Translations under genes and position numbers: made by a program | The notes under the pieces: model-generated | Told to the model about the DNA's origin: nothing | Databases searched by the model: none | Seen by the model: only the letters and a program-made list of their open reading frames with translations | Part shown: in pieces, positions 55,556 to 63,210 of the stretch | Numbering within the stretch: position 1 is the stretch's first letter | Layout of the letters: the number at the start of each line of letters is the position of its first letter | NCBI RefSeq assembly: GCF_025947365.1 | Contig: NZ_CP110012.1 | Location: 4,030,001 to 4,094,000 of the forward strand | Direction of reading: 5' to 3' | Source: Flavobacterium sp. N502540 | GTDB lineage: Bacteria > Bacteroidota > Bacteroidia > Flavobacteriales > Flavobacteriaceae | Length of the DNA stretch: 64,000 bases

Positions 55556-57739
55556 TTAATTTTTAGGTTGAAAGTCCGGGTGGCCCACTTGCCATAGTGC
55601 AAAGCTTAAAACATCTGCAATTTCTTCGTAAGATTTTGCTTTTGTAGCTCCACCGAAATGGCCTGCTTCGTAATCTACTTTTAATAAAGTTGGTTTTTGA
55701 GATACATTTACCTCAAGCAATCGAGCGGCAAATTTGGCAGGAGACCAAACAATGATTCTGGGGTCATTGAACCCTGCTGTTGTTAAGGTTGCGGGATATT
55801 TAACACCTTCTTTTAGTTGTAAATAAGAGTCCATTTCTATAAGAGCTTTGGCTTCACCTTCTATTTTCATGGTTCCAAATTCAGCAATATTTGCAGGTCC
55901 GTTTGGTGTATTTTCGCTTCTAACGGTATTCATGCTTCCTACTCCCGGAATAGCTACTGCATATAAGTCTGGTCTTTCAGTGATGGCTCTTCCTACAAAA
56001 ATTCCTCCGGCGCTTCTACTATAGATCGCAGTTTTTGTCGGATTTGTATATCCTTCTTTAATCATATATTCAGTGCAGGCAATTACGTCTTTCCAGGTAT
56101 TTGGTTTTGTGCTTTTTTGACCTTCCAAATGCCATTTTTCGCCTAATTCTCCACCACCTCTTACGTGAGCAACAGCAAGTATTCCGCCTCTTTCTACCCA
56201 TAAAAGTAGATTTGGACTAAAACTAGGAGACATAGACATTCCGTAAGCGCCATAACCATAGAATAATACAGGGTTGTTTGAATCTTTTTTAAGTCCTTTT
56301 TTGTAAATAATGGACAAAGGAACTTCGACACCATCATAGGATTTTACCATTACTTCTTCGATTTCAAAATTTTCAAACTCCGGGTATTCAATAATAGTTG
56401 AGAGTTCTTCTCGGGTAAAATTATTTGTTTTTACATCGTATTTATAACGTTCTCCTTTGGTTGTCCAGCCTGTTGTTCGAACCCATAAGTCTGAAAATTT
56501 ACTTCCTCTCGAACTTAAAACAATGGTAGCAGATTTTTTAGGTGTTTTAATTTCCTTGTGGTTTTTTCCTTCAAAATCAGTGAAGAACAATTTACTTTCG
56601 ATTCCGTTTTTTATTTTGGTATAAAAAATCCCGTCTTTGGTAATAGTAATAGGTTCCAAACTGGCTTCTTTGTCTTCAGGAATCACCAGTGTTGCGGTTG
56701 CTAAATCTGGATTAGCAATACTGGTTTTTATTACTTTAAATTTTGGGGCATTCAGACTTGTGTAGAAATAAATGTCTTTATCGCTAAATGAAAAGCTTTT
56801 AACTTCATCTTTTCTGTCTGTTAATAACTTCCACTTAATTTTAGCAGTATTCAAATCAGAACCTTTTGCCATAAAAACTTTTTGGTTCGGATCTACAGAA
56901 GAAGGTATTAGAAAAAGCATCTTACTATCGGTATCATAAGCCATAAGAGGAATTTCTTCTTCTGCAATTTTTAATTCAGGATACATGGCCTTCGAAAAAA
57001 TCACTTTATCCTGCGCAACATTATGTCCTACAACGTGCAATTTTGTTACAATATTCAATTGCGCTTTTGCATCATGAATATCTGCCGTAGGTGATTGTGA
57101 GTACAAAAACGATTTGTCATCGTCTAACCAGTTGGCACCTCCAAATCTTAACTTGTCGATTTTGTCAGATAAAATTTTATTGTCAGCTACATTTATTAAA
57201 AGCATTTCACTCATTTCGCCGCCATTTTTCGAAATATTTACAGCAATCAGTTTTCCGTTCTTATTTGGAGAAAAGGAACTAATCTTAAAGATATCTTTTG
57301 CTTCACCTTTTAAAGTTTGTGGGTCAAAAATTAAGGTTTCTTTTCCTTTTAAACCGGCTCTTTTATAGAGTTTTGCAACCTGATCTTGTGGAGTTGTTTT
57401 TTGATAATAATAAGTGCCGTCTTCTGTAATTTCCAGTCCAGTGATCGATTCAGTAATTCTGTTATTTATAGAAGTTAATTCATCAATAAGAGTTTGTTTC
57501 CCAGGAATTGAGTTTAAGATATTGCTTGTATAATCTGCCTGAGCTTTTAACCAGCTTAATGTTTGTTCGTTTTTTAAATCTTCGAGATTTCTGTATTTGT
57601 CTTCTACTTTAATTCCAAAATAAGTATCTGTAACAGGAACAGATGGTGCTTTTTCGGGTTTGTTTTGCGCAAATAAACTTCCTGTAGAAATAATTCCAAG
57701 AGAAAGAAAAGCGACCTTTTTAAATGTATTAGCTTTCAT
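55556..57739 (-). CDS. Prolyl oligopeptidase family serine peptidase (S9A), secreted
   Basis: This 727-residue enzyme cleaves peptides after proline. It has a signal peptide (VAFLSLGIISTGSLFAQ), an N-terminal helix region, a seven-bladed propeller and the alpha/beta-hydrolase domain: PVLFYGYGAYGMSMSP, GGILAVAHVRGGGELG, catalytic Ser in IYSRSAGGIFVG, Asp in GFNDPRI and His in EAGHFGG. The nucleophile elbow reads SRSAGG where most relatives have GGSNGG. It probably acts in the periplasm or outside the cell. Confidence 0.92.
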   Translation of the reverse strand: MKANTFKKVAFLSLGIISTGSLFAQNKPEKAPSVPVTDTYFGIKVEDKYRNLEDLKNEQTLSWLKAQADYTSNILNSIPGKQTLIDELTSINNRITESITGLEITEDGTYYYQKTTPQDQVAKLYKRAGLKGKETLIFDPQTLKGEAKDIFKISSFSPNKNGKLIAVNISKNGGEMSEMLLINVADNKILSDKIDKLRFGGANWLDDDKSFLYSQSPTADIHDAKAQLNIVTKLHVVGHNVAQDKVIFSKAMYPELKIAEEEIPLMAYDTDSKMLFLIPSSVDPNQKVFMAKGSDLNTAKIKWKLLTDRKDEVKSFSFSDKDIYFYTSLNAPKFKVIKTSIANPDLATATLVIPEDKEASLEPITITKDGIFYTKIKNGIESKLFFTDFEGKNHKEIKTPKKSATIVLSSRGSKFSDLWVRTTGWTTKGERYKYDVKTNNFTREELSTIIEYPEFENFEIEEVMVKSYDGVEVPLSIIYKKGLKKDSNNPVLFYGYGAYGMSMSPSFSPNLLLWVERGGILAVAHVRGGGELGEKWHLEGQKSTKPNTWKDVIACTEYMIKEGYTNPTKTAIYSRSAGGIFVGRAITERPDLYAVAIPGVGSMNTVRSENTPNGPANIAEFGTMKIEGEAKALIEMDSYLQLKEGVKYPATLTTAGFNDPRIIVWSPAKFAARLLEVNVSQKPTLLKVDYEAGHFGGATKAKSYEEIADVLSFALWQVGHPDFQPKN

Positions 57740-58084
57740 GATTAATGTTTTTTTTGATTGAATATTAAATTAATTGAATATGATTATTGTGTATGATTGC
57801 AAATCTTAGGATTAATGATTTAGCAATTTTGCAAACATTTACTTCTTTTTGAGTTTCCATAATTTTGTTTTCCAAATTATTATTTCCTGATTAACGTTTC
57901 AAAGGTAGTAGCACATCAGCTGAAAATTTTGAAAAAAATGACGAACGGTTGATACAAGCATTTGAGTGGTAAATGGTTCTGATTACATTAAATTGAAAGA
58001 AGTTTCTGAGTTGAAAACATTCTGCGTGAAAGCATTTAAAATTGATTTACTTTCCTATTTTTGCAAAAATAAAACCAATCCATT
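57740..58084. other. 345-bp divergent intergenic region
   Basis: It separates prolyl oligopeptidase from pcm. No ORF of note. It holds a minus-strand promoter candidate (57873-57902) and a perfect 16-bp palindrome TATTTTTGCAAAAATA (58056-58071), which includes a -7-like TATTTTTG for pcm. Confidence 0.5.
57873..57902 (-). promoter_or_regulatory. Promoter candidate for prolyl oligopeptidase
   Basis: On the minus strand, TTG is followed by a 20-nt spacer and TAATTTG. The -7 element is one base shorter than the consensus. Confidence 0.35.
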
Positions 58085-58726
58085 TTGAAAGATACTGCCA
58101 AACATCAAGGACTTCGCAATCAATTAGTAAGCACTTTAGAACAAAAAGGAATTACTGATAAAGCAGTTTTAGATGCGATAAAAAAAATCCCGAGACACCT
58201 TTTTTTAAATTCAAGTTTTGAAGATTATGCATATCAGGATAAGGCATTTCCTATAGGAGCAGGGCAAACTATTTCGCAACCTTATACAGTTGCTTTTCAA
58301 TCGCAATTGTTAGAGGTTAAAAAAGACCATAAAATTTTAGAAATTGGTACAGGATCAGGGTATCAAACAGCGGTTTTGTTTATGTTGGGAGCAAAAGTGT
58401 ACAGTGTGGAAAGACAGAGTGAGTTGTTTAGAACAACTTCTAATTTGTTTCCAAAATTAAACATTCGTCCAAAACATTTGTCTTTTGGTGATGGTTATAA
58501 AGGATTACCGAGCTATGCGCCTTTTGATAGTATTATTGTTACTGCTGGAGCTCCGTTTATTCCACAGCCTTTAATGGCACAGCTTAAAATAGGAGGAAGG
58601 CTTGTTATTCCGCTGGGAGAAGATGTTCAGATTATGACTTTACTGATTCGTAAGAATGAAACACAATTTGAAAAACATGAGTTTGGAGAATTTCGATTTG
58701 TTCCTTTATTAGAAGATAAGAATTAA
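58085..58726 (+). CDS. pcm: Protein-L-isoaspartate O-methyltransferase
   Basis: Pcm repairs isoaspartyl residues in aged proteins using S-adenosylmethionine. The 213-residue protein has IPRHLFLNSSFEDYAYQD, GAGQTISQPYTVAFQ, the SAM-binding ILEIGTGSGYQTAVL and the post-I region VYSVERQ, then IIVTAGAPFIP and IPLGEDVQ. The start appears to be TTG (58085): no ATG is in frame nearby and the family N terminus begins here. Confidence 0.92.
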   Translation: MKDTAKHQGLRNQLVSTLEQKGITDKAVLDAIKKIPRHLFLNSSFEDYAYQDKAFPIGAGQTISQPYTVAFQSQLLEVKKDHKILEIGTGSGYQTAVLFMLGAKVYSVERQSELFRTTSNLFPKLNIRPKHLSFGDGYKGLPSYAPFDSIIVTAGAPFIPQPLMAQLKIGGRLVIPLGEDVQIMTLLIRKNETQFEKHEFGEFRFVPLLEDKN

Positions 58727-58730
58727 AGCA

Positions 58731-58768
58731 AGAGCCCACTATGTATAGCGGGCTCTCGTTTTTTATTG
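58731..58768 (+). terminator. Terminator of pcm
   Basis: AGAGCCC (58731-58737) pairs with GGGCTCT (58750-58756), followed by a T-rich run. It just overlaps the stop of the convergent Fic gene. Confidence 0.75.
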
Positions 58769-59812
58769 ACCTATAATGCTAATATAACGCTCCAGGCTCT
58801 CTTTTTCAATTCTGGCGATAAAGAATAAAAAATCTTCTTTGTCTTTTTTTGTTTGAGCGGTTTCCAGAGATTGATAGTATTGCATTCTGTTTTCGTAATC
58901 TCCTTTTATATTAGCAATCAGGTAGCCTTTTTGCATTAAAATTAAATTCATGACTAGTCTGGACGTTCTGCCGTTTCCATCGATAAAAGGATGAATTGTA
59001 ACTAATCTTTCGTGCATTTCGGCTGCAAGAATAACCGGATGTAATTTATTTTTGTTGATTTCATACCAAATAAAATACTCTTCCATTTCCTTGGCAACTA
59101 AAAATGGCTGTGGAGGCATGTGACTGCTTCCCTGAATCATGACCTGTACTTTTCGATAACGGCCTGCATCTTCGGGAATTATACCTCTAAGAATTAAATT
59201 ATGAATAGATAAAAGATCACGTTCATTTAAGCTGTTGTTTTTTTGCATTAAATCTTTGATAAAGCCTATGGCTTCCTGATGATTTATGGTTTCAAGATGT
59301 TCTCTCATACTTTTTCCTGAAATGGTCAAGCCTTCGTTGATAACCATATCGGTTTCGCGAAGCGTCATGGTATTTCCTTCAATTCGGTTGCTTTCAAATG
59401 TATATTCGAGCTCAAGTGCCTGACTTATTTTATAGCTATCAAATTGTCTGTAAGTATCAAGTTTTTCTTTTAATATATCTATCTCACTAAGAATTTTCTC
59501 TAAAGTAGTTGACAGTTTTAATTTGGAGACTGTTTTATTGTATTTGATTTCTTTCTCTGCAACTTCAAGCGCTTTTAAAGCAAATTCATCATCACCAATT
59601 TCATATAGAATTTTTTCTTTTAGCCATGCGATCATTAAAGTCTCGTAGTCTATCTCTAGAAGTTGAGATAGTTTAACAATTTGATCTTTGGTTGGTTTTC
59701 GTGAGCCGCTTTCAAATTTGCTTATCAAAGCCTGATCTATACCAAGTAGTTGTGCTACTTCGCGGGTTTTTAGACCTTTTTGTTCTCTTGCATTTTTAAG
59801 GAGCGATTTCAT
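58763..59812 (-). CDS. Fic family protein with N-terminal helix-turn-helix
   Basis: This 349-residue protein has an N-terminal XRE-type HTH (about 3-58; TREVAQLLGIDQALISKFES). A class II-type inhibitory motif SNRIEG (141-146) follows, then a complete Fic catalytic motif HPFIDGNGRTSRL (His274, Arg285). Fic enzymes transfer AMP or a related group to protein hydroxyls. The inhibitory Glu145 in the same chain is expected to keep the enzyme off until relieved. The HTH suggests self-regulation or DNA-linked function. No partner antitoxin gene is adjacent. Confidence 0.9.
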   Translation of the reverse strand: MKSLLKNAREQKGLKTREVAQLLGIDQALISKFESGSRKPTKDQIVKLSQLLEIDYETLMIAWLKEKILYEIGDDEFALKALEVAEKEIKYNKTVSKLKLSTTLEKILSEIDILKEKLDTYRQFDSYKISQALELEYTFESNRIEGNTMTLRETDMVINEGLTISGKSMREHLETINHQEAIGFIKDLMQKNNSLNERDLLSIHNLILRGIIPEDAGRYRKVQVMIQGSSHMPPQPFLVAKEMEEYFIWYEINKNKLHPVILAAEMHERLVTIHPFIDGNGRTSRLVMNLILMQKGYLIANIKGDYENRMQYYQSLETAQTKKDKEDFLFFIARIEKESLERYISIIGQ

Positions 59813-59865
59813 TTTTACTTTATTTAAATTGTCTTGACAAATTTAGTCATATTTTTTTGAAAAAA

Positions 59866-59891
59866 AAAAGCAATATCAAAATATTGCTTTT
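59866..59891 (-). terminator. Hairpin terminator downstream of a lipoprotein remnant
   Basis: AAAAGCAATAT and ATATTGCTTTT, perfect 11-bp arms with a CAAA loop, followed on the minus strand by TTTTTTCAAA. Confidence 0.65.
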
Positions 59892-59902
59892 CAAAATATT
59901 AT

Positions 59903-60016
59903 TTAGGAGAAAGAGAGCAGTCTTTTTTCATTTTTCCAGCTACTGACAATAGATGTGTTGCTATCATAACTTGACAAAACGGCAATAGTTATGAATAGAA
60001 TTAAGTACTTTTTTAT
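59903..60016 (-). pseudogene. Remnant of a small lipoprotein gene
   Basis: On the minus strand from 60016 the frame reads IKKYLILFITIAVLSSYDSN, then TSIVSSWKNEK and a stop at 59903-59905. This looks like the start of a flavobacterial lipoprotein (MKK...LSSCDSN...SSWK), but the first codon is ATA where ATG is expected and the lipobox Cys position is TAT (Tyr). Both differ from the expected codon by G to A. The frame ends soon after SSWK. An in-frame TAA lies two codons upstream and no other start is available, so the gene is probably dead. Its terminator-like hairpin is still present. Confidence 0.45.
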
Positions 60017-60102
60017 ATTTTAAGGTTAAATGGTTTTTAATAAAAATAACGATAAAATAGTAATAAATACTTGTTTAGTAGTGATTTGGAAAGATGTTCT
60101 CT

Positions 60103-60558
60103 TTAGTTGTATGCTTTTTTAATTCGGTCCAGATCACGCTTCGTATCCTGCTCTTTTAAAGATTCACGCTTGTCGTAATTTTTCTTTCCTTTACAAAGAC
60201 CTATTTGCAGTTTGGCAAGTCCTTTTTCGTTGGTAAATAATTTTAAAGGAACAATAGTAAGCCCTTTTGCCTGAACATTTTTGTGCAGAGTTTTGAGCTC
60301 TTTTTTATTTAGAAGTAATTTTCTTTCGCTTCTGGATTTATGATTGAATTGATTTCCAAAAGAATACTCTTCAATATAAGTATTGATTGCAAAGAGCTCC
60401 ATATTGTTAAATTCACAAAAGCTCTCAGTAATATTAGCTTTACCTAGACGTATGGATTTAATTTCGGTTCCCGACAAAACAATTCCAGCAGTATAAGTAT
60501 CGATTATTTCGTAATCAAATCGGGCTCTTTTATTAAGTATATTGACTGTTTTTAACAT
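60103..60558 (-). CDS. smpB: SsrA-binding protein SmpB
   Basis: SmpB binds tmRNA and delivers it to stalled ribosomes (trans-translation). The 151-residue protein has the OB-fold core ([48 protein letters not shown]), [20 protein letters not shown] and the basic tail [21 protein letters not shown] start at ATG 60558. A -7 element (60565-60572) lies so close that the message may be leaderless. Like PrfH, it is a ribosome-rescue factor, but it is not linked to that operon. Confidence 0.95.
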   Translation of the reverse strand: MLKTVNILNKRARFDYEIIDTYTAGIVLSGTEIKSIRLGKANITESFCEFNNMELFAINTYIEEYSFGNQFNHKSRSERKLLLNKKELKTLHKNVQAKGLTIVPLKLFTNEKGLAKLQIGLCKGKKNYDKRESLKEQDTKRDLDRIKKAYN

Positions 60559-60564
60559 AGTGCA

Positions 60565-60572
60565 CAAATGTA
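60565..60572 (-). promoter_or_regulatory. Probable -7 element of smpB
   Basis: TACATTTG on the minus strand, ending 6 nt before the ATG. No clear TTG is found at the right distance. Confidence 0.4.
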
Positions 60573-60635
60573 AAACAAAAATGAAAAACTTTTATAAAAT
60601 CTAAAAGAATTAAATTTTTAGTTTTGTAAAAAAAA

Positions 60636-60663
60636 AAGACCACATTTTATACAGTGCGGTCTT
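60636..60663 (-). terminator. Hairpin with minus-strand T run
   Basis: AAGACC (60636-60641) and GGTCTT (60658-60663) with partly paired inner bases. On the minus strand it is followed by eight or more T. It would end transcripts from the DUF3575 gene after they cross the opposite-strand VF530 gene. Confidence 0.55.
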
Positions 60664-60691
60664 AGAATAATAATTATTTTTAAAATATAAA

Positions 60692-60919
60692 ATGCAAAAT
60701 CAATCGAAAGATCCTTTACATGGTATAACGCTTCAGAAAATTGTAGAAACATTAGTGGAATACTATGGTTTTGATACTCTCGCGGAATTAATTCCGATTA
60801 AGTGTTTTATGACAAACCCAAGTGTGAAATCAAGTTTAACTTTTTTAAGAAAGACAGAGTGGGCTCGTAAAAAAGTTGAATCTCTTTATGTAAAAACGTT
60901 ACCTAAACTGGTAAAGTAG
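60692..60919 (+). CDS. VF530 family DNA-binding protein
   Basis: This 75-residue protein closely matches the VF530 (DUF2132) family: DPLHGITLQKIVETLVEYYG, FDTLAELIPIKCF, NPSVKSSLTFLRKTEWARKK and VESLY. Structural work on the family suggested DNA binding; its biological role is not established. It ends 1 bp before the stop of the convergent DUF3575 gene. Confidence 0.9.
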   Translation: MQNQSKDPLHGITLQKIVETLVEYYGFDTLAELIPIKCFMTNPSVKSSLTFLRKTEWARKKVESLYVKTLPKLVK

Positions 60920-60920
60920 A

Positions 60921-61475
60921 TTACAATTTATAAGAAATCATAACACCTCCTCGGTATGGAAGCCATTCGCCACTCTTGTTCCAGTTTTGCGCTTTTTCAT
61001 ATCTTCCGGGAGTTCCATCATTGTAATAACCATGATAAAAACCTTGGTGCCAGCCACCTCCTGCAAAAATATCCAGTAAAAATTTATCACTTAGCTTTAT
61101 GTTATACCCAACAGTAACTCCTAAGCGGTAACCAAAACCATCTTCGTATTTATTGGTACCCCAGTAATTCCATTTTTGAATTTCGTAAATGTCCGGGCCT
61201 GCATGACCACCTACATAAAAACCATTGTAATTTTCTTTAAAATGGTAACGAAGTTCGGGTGTTAATGTGTATAATTTCATTGGACTATGTCCGTTGAAAG
61301 ATTCCCAAAATGATGCCATTACATCAACACTAAAGGTTAGATTTTTTCCTATACTGGTTTCAACTCCAACATTTGGTATTGCCAATAAAGCGGTTGCAGC
61401 ATTAAACTTAATAAAAGTTTGACTTTGAGACTGAACTGAAAAGAAAAGAACTAGGGCAATAAAAATTTTTTTCAT
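60921..61475 (-). CDS. DUF3575-like outer-membrane beta-barrel protein
   Basis: This 184-residue exported protein has a signal peptide (MKKIFIALVLFFSVQSQSQ). Barrel-type strands follow with the DUF3575 pattern: FNAATALLAIPNVGVETSIG, LTPELRYHF, GFYVGGHAGPDIYEI, YRLGVTVGYNIKLS, LLDIFAGGGW and a C-terminal YRGGVMISYKL. It probably forms a small outer-membrane barrel. Function unknown. Confidence 0.8.
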   Translation of the reverse strand: MKKIFIALVLFFSVQSQSQTFIKFNAATALLAIPNVGVETSIGKNLTFSVDVMASFWESFNGHSPMKLYTLTPELRYHFKENYNGFYVGGHAGPDIYEIQKWNYWGTNKYEDGFGYRLGVTVGYNIKLSDKFLLDIFAGGGWHQGFYHGYYNDGTPGRYEKAQNWNKSGEWLPYRGGVMISYKL

Positions 61476-61603
61476 AAAAATAGACTTTCGATATGTTGAA
61501 ATAAGTTCTTATTTCTTATTTCGACTGCAAATATAACGCAAAGCAGGTCTTTCTATTATCCGGAATAATTAATTTAACAGGAATGTTTTTTTGCTAACTA
61601 AAT

Positions 61604-62161
61604 TTACGATTTCTTATTATCTACTAATGAGTAGATTACACTGTCGAGATACTTGCCGTCATAAAGTTCACATTCTTTAAAATGTCCTTCTTTAATAAAA
61701 CCACACTTCTGTAATACTTTTTCAGAGGCATAGTTTTCAGGATCTATCACAGCCTCGATTGAATGTAACTTTAGTTCTTCAAATCCATAAGTGATTAGTC
61801 GGTTTACAGATTCTGGGATGATACCTTTTCCGTGAAATTCCGGAAGCAAAATATATCCAATTTCAGCACGATGATGCTCTGGCTGCATTCTGTAGTAACC
61901 AATGATTCCCAGTAATTTAGGATTGTCTTTTAGAGTGATTCCCCAATTGATTCCTTCATTTGCGACAATTTTGTCTTCAATCATTTTAATATGTGCTAAA
62001 GCATCTTCAGAATCTTTGACTAAGGGACGAGGGATGAATTTCATAGTTTCAGGATTCGAACGCAATTCGAAAACTTCATTAACATCATCATTTGTGATTC
62101 TTCGTAAAAGCAAACGTTCTGTTTCGATTACGGGGAATGGAGTAAAATTAAATTCCAGCAT
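61604..62161 (-). CDS. GNAT family N-acetyltransferase (RimJ/RimL type)
   Basis: This 185-residue acetyl-CoA-dependent acetyltransferase starts FPVIETERLLLRRITNDDV and has IGYYRMQPEHHRAEIGYILL, the acetyl-CoA loop region PEFHGKGIIPESVNRL and AVIDPENYASEKVLQKCGF. It lies 11 nt after the aldose epimerase gene on the same strand. The substrate (ribosomal protein N terminus or small molecule) is unknown. Confidence 0.9.
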   Translation of the reverse strand: MLEFNFTPFPVIETERLLLRRITNDDVNEVFELRSNPETMKFIPRPLVKDSEDALAHIKMIEDKIVANEGINWGITLKDNPKLLGIIGYYRMQPEHHRAEIGYILLPEFHGKGIIPESVNRLITYGFEELKLHSIEAVIDPENYASEKVLQKCGFIKEGHFKECELYDGKYLDSVIYSLVDNKKS

Positions 62162-62172
62162 TTTTTTGTAGA

Positions 62173-63024
62173 TTATAATATTGATATACTAAATTTTGAA
62201 TTATAGGTTTGATCAGCTTCCAGAACTAAAATTCCTTCTTTTTCGAATAAATTTCCCGAATTTTCAGCGGTGTCAGAGTATCCAAGCCAAGGTTCGATAC
62301 AAATAAAAGGAGCTTGTGGTTTTGTCCAGATTCCTAAACTTAGAAAATCTTCAAAATCAACTTTGACATAGGGTTCGGAGTTTTGAAGAAGTGTTAACGA
62401 TTTTGATTTTAGAGTTTTAAAAATTAATGCATCGTTTTCGAATAATTGGTAGTCAAACGGAATTAAACCATTTTGGCCCTTCAGGATTTCTGTTTGATTA
62501 GAAATTAAGTCATTTTCTAAAAGATAATATTCCAAAACTTCTTGTTTTTCAAATTGGAATGCATAATTTTCAAAAGCTTCAGGTAATGCGATCGCAGGGT
62601 GAGCCCCGATTGAGAATGGCATTTTATTTTTACCTGTGTTGATTACTTTATACTCGATATTCAACGTTGTGTTTTCAATGCTGTAAATGAGTTGTAGTTC
62701 AAATTCAAAAGGATATTTTTCTAATGTTTCGGTATTTGATTTTAAAGAGAAAATCGCTGTGTTGTCAGTTTTTTCGATTAATTGAAAGTTCATATCACGT
62801 GCAAAACCATGTCTTGGTAATTGATACTCTTTTTCGTCTATTGTATAAGTATTGTTTTTAAGGGTACCTACAATAGGAAAAAGTACCGGAGAATGTTTGC
62901 CCCAAAAGTTTGGATTACCTTCCCAAATGTATTCTTTGTTTTGATTGTCTTTTAATGAAAATAATTCTGCTCCGAAATGTTTTATTGAGACGCTTATCGC
63001 TGAATTGTAGATAGTTGTATTCAA
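62173..63024 (-). CDS. Aldose 1-epimerase family protein
   Basis: This 283-residue beta-sandwich mutarotase-like protein has FGAELFSLKDNQNKEYIW, HSPVLFPIVG, LPRHGFARDM (conserved His/Arg), FSIGAHPAIALP (second conserved His) and FICIEPWLGYSD (catalytic Glu region). It probably interconverts sugar anomers, in the manner of galactose mutarotase or glucose-6-phosphate epimerase homologues. Confidence 0.9.
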   Translation of the reverse strand: MNTTIYNSAISVSIKHFGAELFSLKDNQNKEYIWEGNPNFWGKHSPVLFPIVGTLKNNTYTIDEKEYQLPRHGFARDMNFQLIEKTDNTAIFSLKSNTETLEKYPFEFELQLIYSIENTTLNIEYKVINTGKNKMPFSIGAHPAIALPEAFENYAFQFEKQEVLEYYLLENDLISNQTEILKGQNGLIPFDYQLFENDALIFKTLKSKSLTLLQNSEPYVKVDFEDFLSLGIWTKPQAPFICIEPWLGYSDTAENSGNLFEKEGILVLEADQTYNSKFSISIL

Positions 63025-63210
63025 AGTGTTTGAAATTGAAAAAGATTAGTGATAGACTGATGTAAATATATTTTATAAATTTTAGTTTTTTAGGAAAATA
63101 GCTTAAAATATTTTTTGCATAAAATTTTGCTAAAATTGGATTTACGTTTTATAATTTCTCTGTAAATAGCTTTTTTTTTCATTAATTTGCTACATAAACA
63201 GCTAAAAAAT

